Shown here one piece after another: positions 46,181-57,102 of a stretch of 64,000 nt of DNA. Source of the stretch: Akebia trifoliata. Its lineage: Eukaryota; Streptophyta; Magnoliopsida; Ranunculales; Lardizabalaceae. How positions within the stretch are numbered: position 1 is the stretch's first letter; each line of letters opens with the position of its first letter. Below the pieces are notes generated by a model. The model saw nothing but the letters and a program-made list of their open reading frames with translations. It was not told the DNA's origin and did not search any database. Made by a program: the position numbers and the translations under genes. The stretch is taken from NCBI GenBank assembly GCA_017979445.1, contig CM030711.1, forward strand, positions 5,115,221 to 5,179,220, given 5' to 3'.

Positions 46181-46895
46181 GTGTGTTTGATTGGGCATAG
46201 AAAATAGCATTTTCCTATGTTTGATTGGTGAACTTTATCTTTAAAGAGAAAAAGAATGGTAAGTAGTGGATCATCTTGATTATTTTGAGGTCTGAAGAGA
46301 AGCTTGATGAATGGACAAAAAGTATTTGTATATTAGAGCAAAGGGGACATGGGTGTGGGTGTGGGTGGAGAGGTAATTTGTAATCTAAACATGTGAGAAT
46401 TAATTTGTAATCAAAAGGCTTTAGTAATGATACCCATAGCAATGAAGGGTTAGAAAAATTGATAGCCATGAAATACCTTGAATTTGATATTCATTCTATT
46501 CTTTATGAGGCTGGAGTGATTGAACATGATGCAATAGATATACTTAGAAATAAACAGTTCAAATTGCTATGTGGTACATGCATCTTAACCAAACTTGAAG
46601 GAGACTATTATTAGACAACAAACAGACTACTTATGTTCTTTGGGAGCATAGTCACCAAGTTTGGGTTTGGGAATAAGTCGGCAACAAAGAAAATTGAAAA
46701 ATCCAATAATATTAGAAAAAAATAGGGAAAAATTGAGTTAGGGTTATATGTTTGTGTAATTATTCCAAACAAGTGGTGTTATCACATTTTATTAACAAAT
46801 CTCATCTTAAATTACAATAATAAATTATTGAACATTATATTGCATCATCCATCGTCTACAACAAATAATCATAGGTCTACAACATATTCAAGGTT
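46181..46895. other. Intergenic, LINE debris
   Basis: A further echo of the 'agcaaaggggacatgggtg' segment occurs at about 46340. No defined feature otherwise. Confidence 0.3.
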
Positions 46896-48005
46896 TATAT
46901 TGTACTAGGGTCCAAAGAGGACAAACAAGGCTCTGCTAGGTAAATGGTTGTGGTGTTTTGTGGAAGAAACATAGAGTTTATGGAGGAAATTAATAAGTGC
47001 AAAGTATGAGAATACAAAATTCGGTTGGGAAACTGGGGAGTCAAGGTCATCTTATGGGTGCATTGTTTGGAACAGTGTTTCATCAGTTCAATATGGGGAT
47101 CAAGTTCAAGGTAGGGAGATGGAATATGGTTCAATTTTGTGAGGACAGTTGGTGTGGTAATGCACCTTTATATTCACAATTTCCTTCCATATATGCTGTC
47201 TTTGAATAAAAATGAAACGGTGGAAAAGAGTGTGACTCGCAATGAGAATGGGCAAACATGGAATTTGGGGTTCAAGAGGAATCTCAATGATTAGGAGGTT
47301 AACGAAGTGGCGTCTTTGCTAGAAACTATCAAATCTACCCACATTGTGTCGACCAAGTAAGACAAAAAAGAGTGTAACAAAAATAAGGAAAGAGCCTTTT
47401 CAGTGCGATTGTTTCATAATGCTTTGCTCCCCAATTTGGATTTGTCATTCCCAGAGGCATTCGTTTGGTCTCGCCTTGTTCATTCTTAAGTTGTGTTTTT
47501 TGTTTGGTTAGCTTCTGTTGATAGAATCCTTACCTTAGCTAATCTAATTAAGCGGAGTTTTTCATGGCCAAATTTTTGTTGTCTTTGCAAGGCACGTGGG
47601 GAATCAGGTCACCATATCTTGATTGGTTGTCTTTTCGATTATGAAATTTGGAATCACTTCTTTTGTTTTTTCCATGTTGAATGGGTGTTCCTAAATTTGA
47701 TCCATTCTTGATTTTGCCATTTGTTTGGGATTTTGGAAAGAGAGGAATAGAAGAGCCTTTCAGGGAGTTGAGAGTATGTTTCACAAGGTGATTTTGGGTT
47801 TGCTCTTCTACTGGTGTAAGATGAGCAAGGATTTTGATGGAGTGTTTTTTGAGGACTTTGTATTTTAAGTGGGAGGAGCTTCGCTCCTTTTAATGGCGTG
47901 TGTGGTGTTTGTTTGTTCTCTTTCTTTTCTTGGTTCTTTGTTATGTAAGGGGGCCATCTCGTCCTTTTTCTTTGATTAATAAAGTTATATTTATAAAAAA
48001 AAAGG
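46896..48005 (+). mobile_element. 5'-truncated L1-type LINE with poly(A)
   Basis: Starts within the RT C-terminal region ('NKALLGKWLW', about 46925; 'LISAKYENTKFGWETGE' after it). It continues to a zf-RVT domain in the frame 47493..47711 ('FFVWLASVDRILTLANL', then C-C...H..C in 'FCCLCKARGESGHHILIGC'). It ends in a short A-run (47995..48004) that abuts a TA tract. Several stops show it is inactive. Confidence 0.75.
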
Positions 48006-48009
48006 TTTA

Positions 48010-48044
<35 letters not shown>

Positions 48045-48047
<3 letters not shown>

Positions 48048-48395
48048 GCGTTCAATGGCCAACTTTTTGGCAAAACATTTTTCAAAACATGAGTTAGAGG
48101 TTTTGGAATGGGCTGATTTTTGGTGAGGATGATCTCTACGGAGAGGAGATCACCCTCACCAAAAATCAGCCCATTCCAAAACTTCTAACCCATGTTTACA
48201 AGCTGAAAAATCGTGGACCGTCCATTTTTTGTAAACTGTTTTTTATGGGGTTAGAAGTTTTGGAATGGGCTGATTTTTTTGAGGATGATCTCCTCACCGT
48301 AGAGATCATCCTCACCAAAAATCATCACATTCCAAAACCTCTAACCTATGTTTTGAAAAATGTTTTGCCAAAAAGTTTGCCCTTGATCGCTACCC
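48045..48395 (+). mobile_element. Double-hairpin MITE, copy 4 (variant A)
   Basis: 351 bp inside TA tracts. The outer tips have diverged (GGGGCGTTCAATGGCC and, inverted, GGGTAGCGATCAAGGGC), but the inner repeat 'AACTTTTTGGCAAAACATTT' is near perfect on both sides. Both hairpins and the spacer with 'gaccgtccattttttgtaaa' are retained. Confidence 0.8.
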
Positions 48396-48414
48396 ATATA
48401 TATATATATATATC

Positions 48415-48640
48415 CTCATTTGCGTCATCATTGGTTACTTACCAACATCTTCATCAAGGTTATATATCCTCTTACTAGTGCATCAAATTTATCTTTTGTT
48501 TTTTTGATTTAATCACAAAGATCGCGATTTAATCGTGAAGTTCGTTATTTAATCGTGCTTCACGAATCTTGCAAAAATCATGTTTTACTGAAAAAGTCTT
48601 GATTCAATCGCGAAATTTTCAATAAGTCGAAGAATTTGGT
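48415..48640 (-). repeat. Dispersed repeat R, minus copy
   Basis: Reverse complement of this stretch matches 55165..55390. Shared: 'gatgcactagtaag', 'accttgatgaagatg' and a run of 'attaaatcgcgat'-like units. The source element is unknown. Confidence 0.6.
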
Positions 48641-48644
48641 GATT

Positions 48645-48680
48645 ATGCTTTGGAGTTGAATGTTGGGCAATCAAGAAATA
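48645..48680 (+). pseudogene. RTE LINE fragment, left of the copia element
   Basis: Codes F-G-V-E-C-W-A-I-K-K, the family motif L-Y-G-x-E-C-W-x-x-K-K, and then stops at a TAA where the copia 3' LTR sequence begins. Confidence 0.55.
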
Positions 48681-48798
48681 AGTTGAAATTGAGAGAAAAA
48701 TTATATGATTAATTAGCCCTAATTAGGCTATATAAGTATTACATAAGATGAGTAGAGGAAAAGACTAAAAAGGACATAGATTTATTTAACACTCTCCC

Positions 48799-49330
48799 TC
48801 AAGTTGGTGCATGGATATCAACAACGCCCAACTTGGACAAGACACCTTTGAAGGAGGTTTTACTAACACCTTTAGTAAGAACATCAACGAGTTGTTGAGA
48901 TGTAGGAACAAAGGAAGTACAAATCTGTCCAGAAATAATCTTTTCTCTAATGAAATGACGATCAATTTCGATATACTTCATTTTGTCATACTGAACCGGA
49001 TTTGCAGTTATGTTAATTGTTGATTTATTATCACAATATAGCAAGAAAGGGACTGGCACAGGAAGACATAAATCAGTTAGTAAGATCTTAAGTCACAACT
49101 CACACACCTCAAGTGTCATAGTTAGGTATTTTGACTCAGTACTTGATCAAGAGATCACATCCTGCTTCTTATTGCGCCAAGTTACCAAGTTGCCACCAAC
49201 TTTAGTACAATACTCAGAAATGGATCGTCTATCAGTTACTGAACCAGCATAATGTGCATCTGTCCATGTCTCAACGCGAAGATGACCATGATTATTGAAC
49301 AAAATGCCTCGACCAGAACATTCCTTAAGA
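48799..49330 (-). pseudogene. Copia RNase H
   Basis: 'TWTDAHYAGSVTDRRSISEYC' opens the domain. 'LLYCDNKSTINITANPV' and 'KYIEIDRHFIREKI' follow in the frame 48799..49059, with 'QLVDVLTKG' near the end. A stop and a frame change lie between the two halves. Catalytic Asp residues are still visible. Confidence 0.8.
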
Positions 49331-50700
49331 TACCTAAGAATGCGATATACAGTAGTAAGATGAGATGTTCGAGGCGAGTGCATAAATTGACTTACAACAC
49401 TAGCAGCATAGACAATGTCGGGGAGAGTTATAGACAAATAAATCAATTTTCCCACAAGACACTGATACTGATCAATATCTGACACACTCTCCCTCAGAAT
49501 CAGCCAACCTGTGATTCTACTCAATAAGAGTACCAGCTGGACGAGAACCAAGTTGACCAGAGTCACTGAGTAAATCAAGGACATACTTACGCTGAGAAAT
49601 AAATATACCAGAATGGGACCACGCAGTCTCAATACCCAGAAAATAGCAAAGATGCCCAAGGTCCTTAATCTCAAATTGACGTCCTAAGTAAGTTTTGACC
49701 TCGGTAATGTCATCATCATCTCCAGTAAGAACAATATCATCCACAAACAATTAGAGCAACGATTTTGCTTTGGGAATGACGTAATAAGAGGGTGATCAGT
49801 AAAACTCTGATGGAACCCAAACTGATGCATGGCATTAGTAAAACGCTCAGATCATGCTCGAAGAGATTGCTTCAGGCCATAAAGAGAACGACGAAGATAA
49901 TAGACATGTGCAGGAGAAGTAGATGTAAGAAACCTAAGAGGTTGGATCATATAGATTTCTTCCTGAAGATTACAATTGAGAAATGCATTCTTAACATCCA
50001 ACTGAAAGAGAGGTTATCATCTAATAGCAACAATAGAAAGGAGAACGCGAATGGTGGTCATTTTGGCAACCGGAGCAAATATCTCTTGATAATCAATCTC
50101 ATAAGTCTGAGCATAACCCTTGGCCACCAGACGGGCTTTATAACGAGTAATAGAACCATTTGGATTATGCTTAAGTGTGAAGACCTAACGACAACTCATA
50201 GCTTTCCTTCCAGGCGGAAGATGAACAATTTTCTAAGTCTGAGTCTTTTCAAGAACATTCAATTCATTAATCATAGTTGCTTGCTACTCAGGATGGGTAA
50301 TAGCATCTGCAACAGTAGTAGGAAGAGAAACAGCGAAAATAGAGACAAGAAAACTCCGATAGGAGGGTGAGAGGGCAGAATCAGATATATAATTAGAAAT
50401 GGGATAAATACAAGTACGCTTACTCTTATAAGTGGCAATAGGACGATCATCACAGGGTACAGAAGGAGGCGTGGTTGGAGGCGAGTTGGTCTGGCATAGG
50501 AGTGATGGCAGTATCGCGTGGACGCTGAGAGTAAACTAGTAGTGGAGGAGGTGACAAACTGACAGGGGGTGGAGAAGGAGGAACAGGCATGGGAAGAGGA
50601 AATAAAGAAGGTAAGAAATCATCATAGGAATCTAGGGGAAACTACTCAGATTGAATGCAAACGGATCCATTGTATTACAGGATATGCTCAAAAAAAGAAA
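49331..50700 (-). pseudogene. Copia reverse transcriptase
   Basis: The clearest piece is 49517..49750, with 'FVDDIVLTGDD' (catalytic V-D-D retained) and 'FEIKDLGHLCYFLGIE'. Upstream parts (49750..50700) are readable only in fragments across many stops. The D-I-D-Q-Y-Q-x-L-V-G-K-L-I-Y-L block lies at about 49440..49490. Confidence 0.75.
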
Positions 50701-51628
50701 TATCCCGAGAAATGAAATGCCGTCGAGAAGCAGGATGGTAACAACGGTATCCCTTCTAAGTAGAGGAATAACCCAAAAAGATATATTTCACGGCCTTAGG
50801 GTCAAGTTTAGTACGAGTTTGGTAAAGAATTTGAACAAAATAGACGTATCCAAACATACGCAGAAGAAGTGGAAACACAAGACGATCCGGATAGATTTAA
50901 GAAAGGGGTGTGGCAAACTAAAGAACTCGGGAAGGGGTCCGATTAATAAGATAGACAACAATAAGAATTGCATCGGCTCAATAGGATTGGGACACATTCA
51001 TGCCAATAGAGAGGGCACGAGCTAATTTTAGTATATGGCCATTTTTTTTTTATCGACCATTTTGCTTAGGGGTCTTAAAATTAGACATTTGATACTCAAT
51101 GCCAGATTTTAAACAAAGTTTCAAGACCTTACTGTAGGTGTACTCAGTACCATGATCAGAACGGAAGGTTTTGACGGTACGACCAAACTGAGTATGAACC
51201 ATAGCAAGAAATTGCTTGAAGATCTCATAAACTTCACTCTTGTGTTTCATAAGATAAACCCAAGTGGTACGACTGCGGTTATCGATGAATAAGGCAAAAT
51301 AACGAAAACCAAGAGTTGATGTGACAGGGGAAGGACCCCACACATCATAATGAATTAGGTCAAGCATAACAGGTGCAGTAGTATTCATACTAATAGGATA
51401 AGTAGAATGCACATGTTTAACTAATTGGCAAGTTTCACAAGAAAAATCAAGCAAACTATTATTATTAAATAAAGTAGGGAATATGTGTTTCAAATAGTCA
51501 AAGGAAATATGACCTAAGCGTAAATGCCAACGCATTACAAGAGCCTTATTAGATTGACTACTACTATTACTATTAAACTTAGAGATAGAATGGGTGCTAG
51601 GTGAACCAGGTACGTCCAAGAGATACAA
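50701..51628 (-). pseudogene. Copia integrase
   Basis: The 51050..51628 frame contains the HHCC pre-integrase segment ('RWHLRLGHISFDYL', 'CETCQLVKHVHS') and the core: 'LIHYDVWGPSPV' with the first catalytic Asp, 'FRSDHGTEY' with the second, and 'TPKQNGR', where it stops. The family continues with G-V-A-E-R-K-N, carrying the catalytic Glu. Here a T-run (A-run on the minus strand, at about 51045..51053) has broken the frame just before it. Distal pieces follow to about 50700. Confidence 0.8.
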
Positions 51629-51637
51629 GCATTCATT

Positions 51638-51990
51638 TCACGTCCAGTGCCAATCGTCTTCTTCGACCCCAAATCCTGAAAGACAATGAGAGGGATAAAA
51701 AATTGTACTATAATTCAAATTTTTGGTAAGGCTACTAACAGAGATAAAGTTAGTAGAAAGTTGAGGAACATGCAGTGTGTTAGTTAATGATAAAGAAGAT
51801 GTAACAGGTAAATGACCTTGACCAGCTATAGAAGAGAAAGAACCATTAGCAAGGCGAACCTTGCGACGACTAGTACAAACACTATAGGTTTTAAACAGGG
51901 AGGATGTACCAGTCATGTTATTTGAGACACTAGAATCAATGATCTATGGTGAGGAAGTGGTGTAAACACTGTGTGCAGATGCAAAAGTAC
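51638..51990 (-). pseudogene. Copia protease region
   Basis: 'MTGTSSLFKTYSV' and 'VRLANGSFSSIAGQG' are typical of the segment after the active site, and 'LHVPQLSTNFISVSSL' closes the domain. The D-S/T-G triplet region at about 51915..51945 is damaged by a stop. Confidence 0.7.
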
Positions 51991-52159
51991 CTGAGTGAAC
52001 GAATGTAGAGACTGGCTAAGATGAAGTCTCCATCTGATTGAAGAATTTCCTGAACTTGTCAAGCTCAGTTTGCGATAGAGATACCCAATCCGAGGAGGTT
52101 GTAGTAGTTGCAGGAGGTGCTAGATCAGTAGTCGGCTGAAAGACTACATGAGCTGAAGA

Positions 52160-53035
52160 ACGTTAAGACTGTTGACGTTGCTGGTGAGGACGACCATGTA
52201 GTACATTACAACGAGCCTTCACATGACCCAATTTTTCACAATGATTACACTTATGTCGTTGACGGGTAGGTAGAGACCTACTAGGAGGCTGTGGAGAAGG
52301 TAGGCTAGCAAGCATAACTGAGTGGTCTCCTGTAGAATGATGTAGGACAGTTGCGCGACGACTCTCATCAGCCAATACATAAGAATATGCAGTCTGTAGG
52401 GACGGAAAGGAATCCATACCCAATAAATGAATTCTCGCATACTCAAACTCATCTTGGAGTCCGGCTAGAAACTGAAAGACTCGATTCTTATCCAGAATTG
52501 ACGCATATAATGCCTAATAAACAGAGTCCTTCCAAGTATAAGACGAGGAGAAGAAGGTCAACTCTTCCCATCGAGTATGTAGCTGTGATATATAGGAAGT
52601 GACTGAAGAGTCACATCATGAAAGGCGGGAAATCTCACGCTCCAAGTTAAAGATACGGACATTGTTTTGACGTTGCGAGTAGATATTCTTTGTGGAATCC
52701 CATATTTGTTTTGCGGTCTTGGAGAACATGAAACCAGTTGCAATATGTGGTTGCATAGACGTAACTAGTCAAGAATGGACCATAGTCATTAGCAAACCAT
52801 TAGGGATAAGTAGTGTCTTTCGGTGCCGGTTGTTTTTCTGCCCCTGTGAGGTAACTGATCTTTCCTTTTCCACTAATAAACATTTCAACCGATCAAGCCC
52901 AAGGAAGATAATTAGGACCATCTAACTTCACAGTAGTAATTTGGATGCCTGGAAAGTCAGTCGAATAAGAGGAAAGACCTCTTGAATTAGCACTATCACC
53001 GGTGATCGAGGAAGAAGACATTTCGGAGGTCATAA
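52160..53035 (-). pseudogene. Copia gag with zinc knuckle
   Basis: The N-terminus near 53030 ('MSSSSITGDSANS') leads to a UBN2-type gag start 'KLDGPNYLPWA', followed at once by a TGA. The knuckle CNHCEKLGHVKARC at about 52205..52260 is an intact CX2CX4HX4C. At least six stops or shifts lie between. Confidence 0.75.
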
Positions 53036-53059
53036 AAAAAAAAATCTATGTTGTTTTGG

Positions 53060-53600
53060 TTTGAAGGGAGGTCAAAATAAAAAATAAGAAAATATTCTGC
53101 TACTGCTGTTGTTATCTTCAAGTAACAAGGCTACAGTGATCGCAGCTTCCAAAATAGGGTCTGGAGTGATCGTAGCCTCCAACCAAAGGATCTGGAGTGA
53201 TCGCAGCCACTCAACTGCACCTCTGCAATGATCGTAGACCTCAAACAGGAGTTCTGCTGTGTTCGCCAGCCTCAAACTGCACCTCTGCAGTGATCACAGG
53301 TTCAAACACACCTTTCTGCTCTAGTTGCAAAGGTCATAACAACAATTTGTTGTAATCGTGGGCTTCAAAACAACCTAACAATAGCATCGCAGGTGTAAAC
53401 ACACCTTTCTACTATGGTCACAAAGCACTTTGGTGGAGTTGCAGGCTTGATCTTCAGCAAACCAGCACTATACCATCACGTTGCTGTTATCATTAACTCC
53501 AAGCAGTAGCCTTGCTGAGAGAACAACTTGATCACAGGCTCCAAATAGACCTCAAACCCCTATCGCATGATGCGATTAGAGTGTAAAGTGGAAGAGAACC
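53060..53600 (-). repeat. Copia leader with degenerate ~35 to 50-bp repeats
   Basis: 'gtgatcgcag' or 'tgatcgtagcctccaa'-type units recur irregularly (about 53135, 53165, 53195, 53228, 53290 and 53330). The array sits between the primer-site end and gag, so it is probably the 5' untranslated leader of the copia element. Confidence 0.6.
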
Positions 53601-53879
53601 CCTGTAGGGGTGATAGGGATTGAAGACGAGAGGTGTGGAGGTGATTTAAGGAAGAGGAAGATGATAAAGTTTGTAGCAGAGCCTTGCTACAGTATGTATA
53701 TATGAGGCATAGCAGTTTGCGGTTCGGCCTAGTTGGCATGAATCTGATAACACAGTTTGAGACTAGAGAGGCCTTAAAATAAGTTGGAACTAATACAAAA
53801 TATGTTTGTCACTTTGGAGACATCCGTTTGTGTGTGATGTGTGTATGTATATATAATGAATTAATAAAAATTAACAGCC

Positions 53880-54065
53880 CCATCTAAAAGGAATGTGAGA
53901 GGAAGACCAAAATGGACGTGAATTGAGGCAGATAGAACAGATTTGAGGACTCAATTAGTCGAAGTTACAGCTTTAGATAGAATAGGATAGAGGAATGAGA
54001 TTCGTTCAGCCAAATCGAATACTTGGGGACAAGGCTTTGATGATATGACGATGATGAAGTGAGCC
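53880..54065 (+). pseudogene. RTE LINE 3' end, right of the copia element
   Basis: Codes 'RGRPKWTWIEADRTDLRTQL' and 'RNEIRSAKSNTWGQGFDD', the usual C-terminal tail of plant RTE proteins, and ends in GAT-rich sequence. It continues in the same strand as the fragment at 48645..48680. Confidence 0.65.
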
Positions 54066-54293
54066 TTTCTTAAGGACTTTCAGTGGAATTTCTGTTGGAT
54101 TGAAATTTGACTTGCATCTTCTAGGTTCAGCTTATATTTTGAACTTTTACTCTGTTTGAAAAAAAAGTCTTCAATCTGACTTGTTTATTATTTTCGCTGG
54201 CCTTTTCCTTAAGAGGGAAGACCTTTTTTTTTTTTTTTTCTTTTTCTTTTTCTCAAAATTAGTATTTCTGTTTGATTTTTTCTTTCCTATAGT

Positions 54294-54608
54294 CAGGGGC
54301 AGGGTCAGGATTTTCTTGTAGTGGGGGCAAACTATGGTTAGTTGTATAGTTAAAGAACTTGAAGATGAATGGTTTTAGGGAGAAATTCAGACGTTTTTGG
54401 TTAGAAGTTGAAGAAAAGGATATTTAGGTCATTTCTAATTAGTATATGAGAAGGCCCTGCCAAGAGGCAATGTCATCAGGTGAGGGTGTGGAGGCAAATA
54501 AGGAGAGAGGTGAGGGAATGGGGACAAATGGGGCATGTAATTAGTTGAAAATATAGGGGTGTCTCAAAGTTCTGTGGGGGGCAATTACCCCCACCAGCTC
54601 CGCCCCTG
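54294..54608. mobile_element. hAT-type MITE with perfect 8-bp TSD
   Basis: 315 bp. Ends CAGGGGCAGGGTCAGG and, inverted, CAGGGGCGGAGCTGG. Sub-terminal 'gggggcaa' is paired with 'ttgcccccc' on the other side. The target repeat 'cctatagt' is perfect at 54286..54293 and 54609..54616. No coding capacity. Confidence 0.9.
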
Positions 54609-54616
54609 CCTATAGT

Positions 54617-55164
54617 CCATGTCAACCTTTTCACCTGTACTTTCTTTTTGAAGACTAAATAGATTCATAAATTGCATTCATCATATGTACTTCGTTTGGT
54701 GCCAGTCAAAATTCGTAGAAGCAACAAAGTAGCCTTAAAACGCTCAAGCTTTAAAACCTCTTCTTGAGGCATTTTCTCAATCAGGAGATAAAAAACTGTC
54801 TCGTTCAGGACATTTGGAAACATTTTGAGGCAATTCCAAACAATCCTGAAACATTGAATACTTTGAGATCAATGTTCCATTCGGTCATAGACGAAACAAT
54901 CTAGTATGCCACAGCCAAGACATTCTTACAGTATGGAACTTTAAACCTTGGTCATGCCATCTTTTAGTGACAGCCTTTTGTAGCAATCAGAGCAATCTTG
55001 TCCTTTGCTTTTTATGATAGATCATTGTAGAGACCACACCATTTCCTTTATTTGCAGGAGATAAAAAATAAAACTTTTTTGAACCACCTGTCTAGTGCCC
55101 TAAGCTGTAGAAATTGAAGCGTGTATTTACAATCATAGTCACCAAAGTCTTCAACTATTGAAAA
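54617..55164. other. Intergenic, no gene recognised
   Basis: No domain or defined repeat seen. Confidence 0.35.
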
Positions 55165-55390
55165 ACTTGTGATTAAGTCATGGCTTTTTTCTTCATCGAA
55201 ATTTGCTGTTAAATCACAAACTTAAAGATTAGATCACGATCTTTACAATTAAATCGGAAAAAATGATAGATGACCTTGATGCACTAGTAAGTGAGTATGA
55301 CCTTGATGAAGATGATGGTGACCATTTTACTGATAAAGTGTAAGATAATGATTATGCAAATGAGAGAAACATTGTTTTGATGATTTTGAC
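55165..55390 (+). repeat. Dispersed repeat R, plus copy
   Basis: Inverted partner of 48415..48640. An open stretch reads 'LDALVSEYDLDEDDGDHF', an acidic segment that could be the end of a transposase or unrelated. Not assigned. Confidence 0.55.
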
Positions 55391-57100
55391 AGGTACAATA
55401 TCAACCTTGAATGTGTTCTTGACCTGTGGTTATTTATTGTGGATGCATGGATGATATCAATATGGGGTTAGTGATTTATTATTGTAGTTTAGTATGGGAT
55501 TTGATGGTATGTAATGTATAATATGATAACACCAACAATTAGGAATAATTACAATCCTAACCTTAACTCCATTTTTTCCGATTTTACTGAATTTTATGAA
55601 ATTTTCCTTCGCCAACTTATTCTGTAACCTCTACTTGGTGACTATTTTTACAATCATACTCTTTGGAAGATACGAAAAGCTATTCCCAGCAAGTGAATTT
55701 GATTGGCCAACAAGCAAGACTGACCACCTTAATATTGTTGCAAAATTTTAACATTTTGGAATCCAAAATGTGGGCTCAAATTTTAAAAACCAGGGATTGG
55801 GATACTCAAAGTGGATACAAAAATATTTTTTATAACAGAAGACGTGGCTCTAGACAGAATGGAATATTGAAATAGTATTCATTTGGCCGGCCCCAAATTC
55901 ATTGTATGTACTTTGGTGAAGCTGATGATGATGATTAAGTCTCCTTGGTTATAGGCTTGCTTTTATATGTATTAGCATAACTGAATTTTGTAATCTAATT
56001 ATTCTTGTAAATATATTATATATATTTTTTTCCTTCTGCATGCAGTTACTCAATTAAATTTGAACAACTTCAGATTCTCACATTGTCCCTTGCTTCATTG
56101 TGTAAAAATTCGTTTTACCTATCCTATGTTGGGTTTTCTTTGACTCATTTATGGTAAACCTTTAACCTAGTTAGTTTTTAAGGTAATGCATTTTTAGTTT
56201 GTTATATAGAGAAGGGAAAATGAGTCTTAAAGATGTATTTTTATTTTAGGTTTGGTGTTCTGCACAAGTGGGTCACCACCATGGACTATGTATGCTGCTA
56301 TGTTCAACCCTTTGTAGAGCTTCATCTTTTTCTAGTCCTATTGCAGGAGCTAAAGCCCTTATATCCTCTTTGTTTTGTTGATATTTTTAAATGATTAGGT
56401 TTCAAGAGGTTGTTTAAATGAACGGTTTTATCTTCTTGGTAAAAACAAAAAAATTTAAATGCTTGTGATGCAATTATAGATTATGTTGGAGAAATATTAT
56501 CGGTGTGTGCCAAATTTTGTAATACACCATTAGCTAAAGCACTTATATTAGCAAATTGATTCATTTTATAGGGTGATTTACCAAAACATGCGTTGAAAAT
56601 TTTACCAAAACGATACATTGTTCATTTTAATTCTGAAATTAGTAAAAAATTGTTCTCGGAATTAAAATATTTTAAGAAAATAGTAAAAAAATATTAATTT
56701 TATATGGAAATTACTTAAATAACCTTCTCTAATGTATATTGTAAATTACTAGAATACCCTTCCCTTAATGTTTCATAAAACGGACAATCTAAGATCTGTT
56801 TTACTAAATAGGTAATGTTAGATCTGGTTTACTAAACAGGAAATGTTCATCCCATTGGAACTGGGTTGAAGGACTTATATTAAATTTATAAAATAAATTT
56901 TTTAATATTTAAAACAACTATATGTATTTATTTGTTATCCAGTGACCCAGTCAAATAAGTCCGTTGAGTTTTGAACTCACTGTCGTGCGAACTGTTGAAG
57001 GCTTCATGAGTTTGAGACTTCTTTGCTGCTGCATCTCCCTTGGATAGAATTCACACTCGATTGAAGGATTTCATCTCAAAAGAAGATCATCGTTAATTGA
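55391..57100. other. Intergenic, possible LINE tail at 55880..55940
   Basis: A GAT-repeat tail at about 55920..55936 follows 'ggccggccccaaattc', perhaps another RTE 3' end. A 'gggtgatttaccaaaacatg' sequence at 56570 resembles foldback MITE ends, but no matching right end was found. Confidence 0.3.
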
Positions 57101-57102
57101 AG

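Larger units (their letters stand above)
48680..53760 (-). mobile_element. Ty1/copia retrotransposon, broken
   Basis: Copia order on the minus strand: gag, protease, integrase, reverse transcriptase, RNase H. A polypurine TTGAGGGAGAG (RC of 48792..48802) precedes a 3' LTR start TGTTAAATAAATC at 48791. At the other end a degenerate iMet primer site TGTTATCAGATTC is seen (RC about 53744..53756). Most of the 5' LTR seems lost, with only ~20 bp similar to the 3' LTR end. Stops and frameshifts are present in every domain. Confidence 0.8.

Noticed and set aside
47654..48085. 143-codon minus-strand ORF
   Set aside because: It runs through a TA microsatellite and antisense of the L1 zf-RVT region.
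49792..50370. 192-codon plus-strand ORF
   Set aside because: Antisense shadow of the copia reverse transcriptase.
56565..56870. Possible second foldback MITE
   Set aside because: The left end resembles the Mutator-type element, but no inverted right end or target repeat was found.
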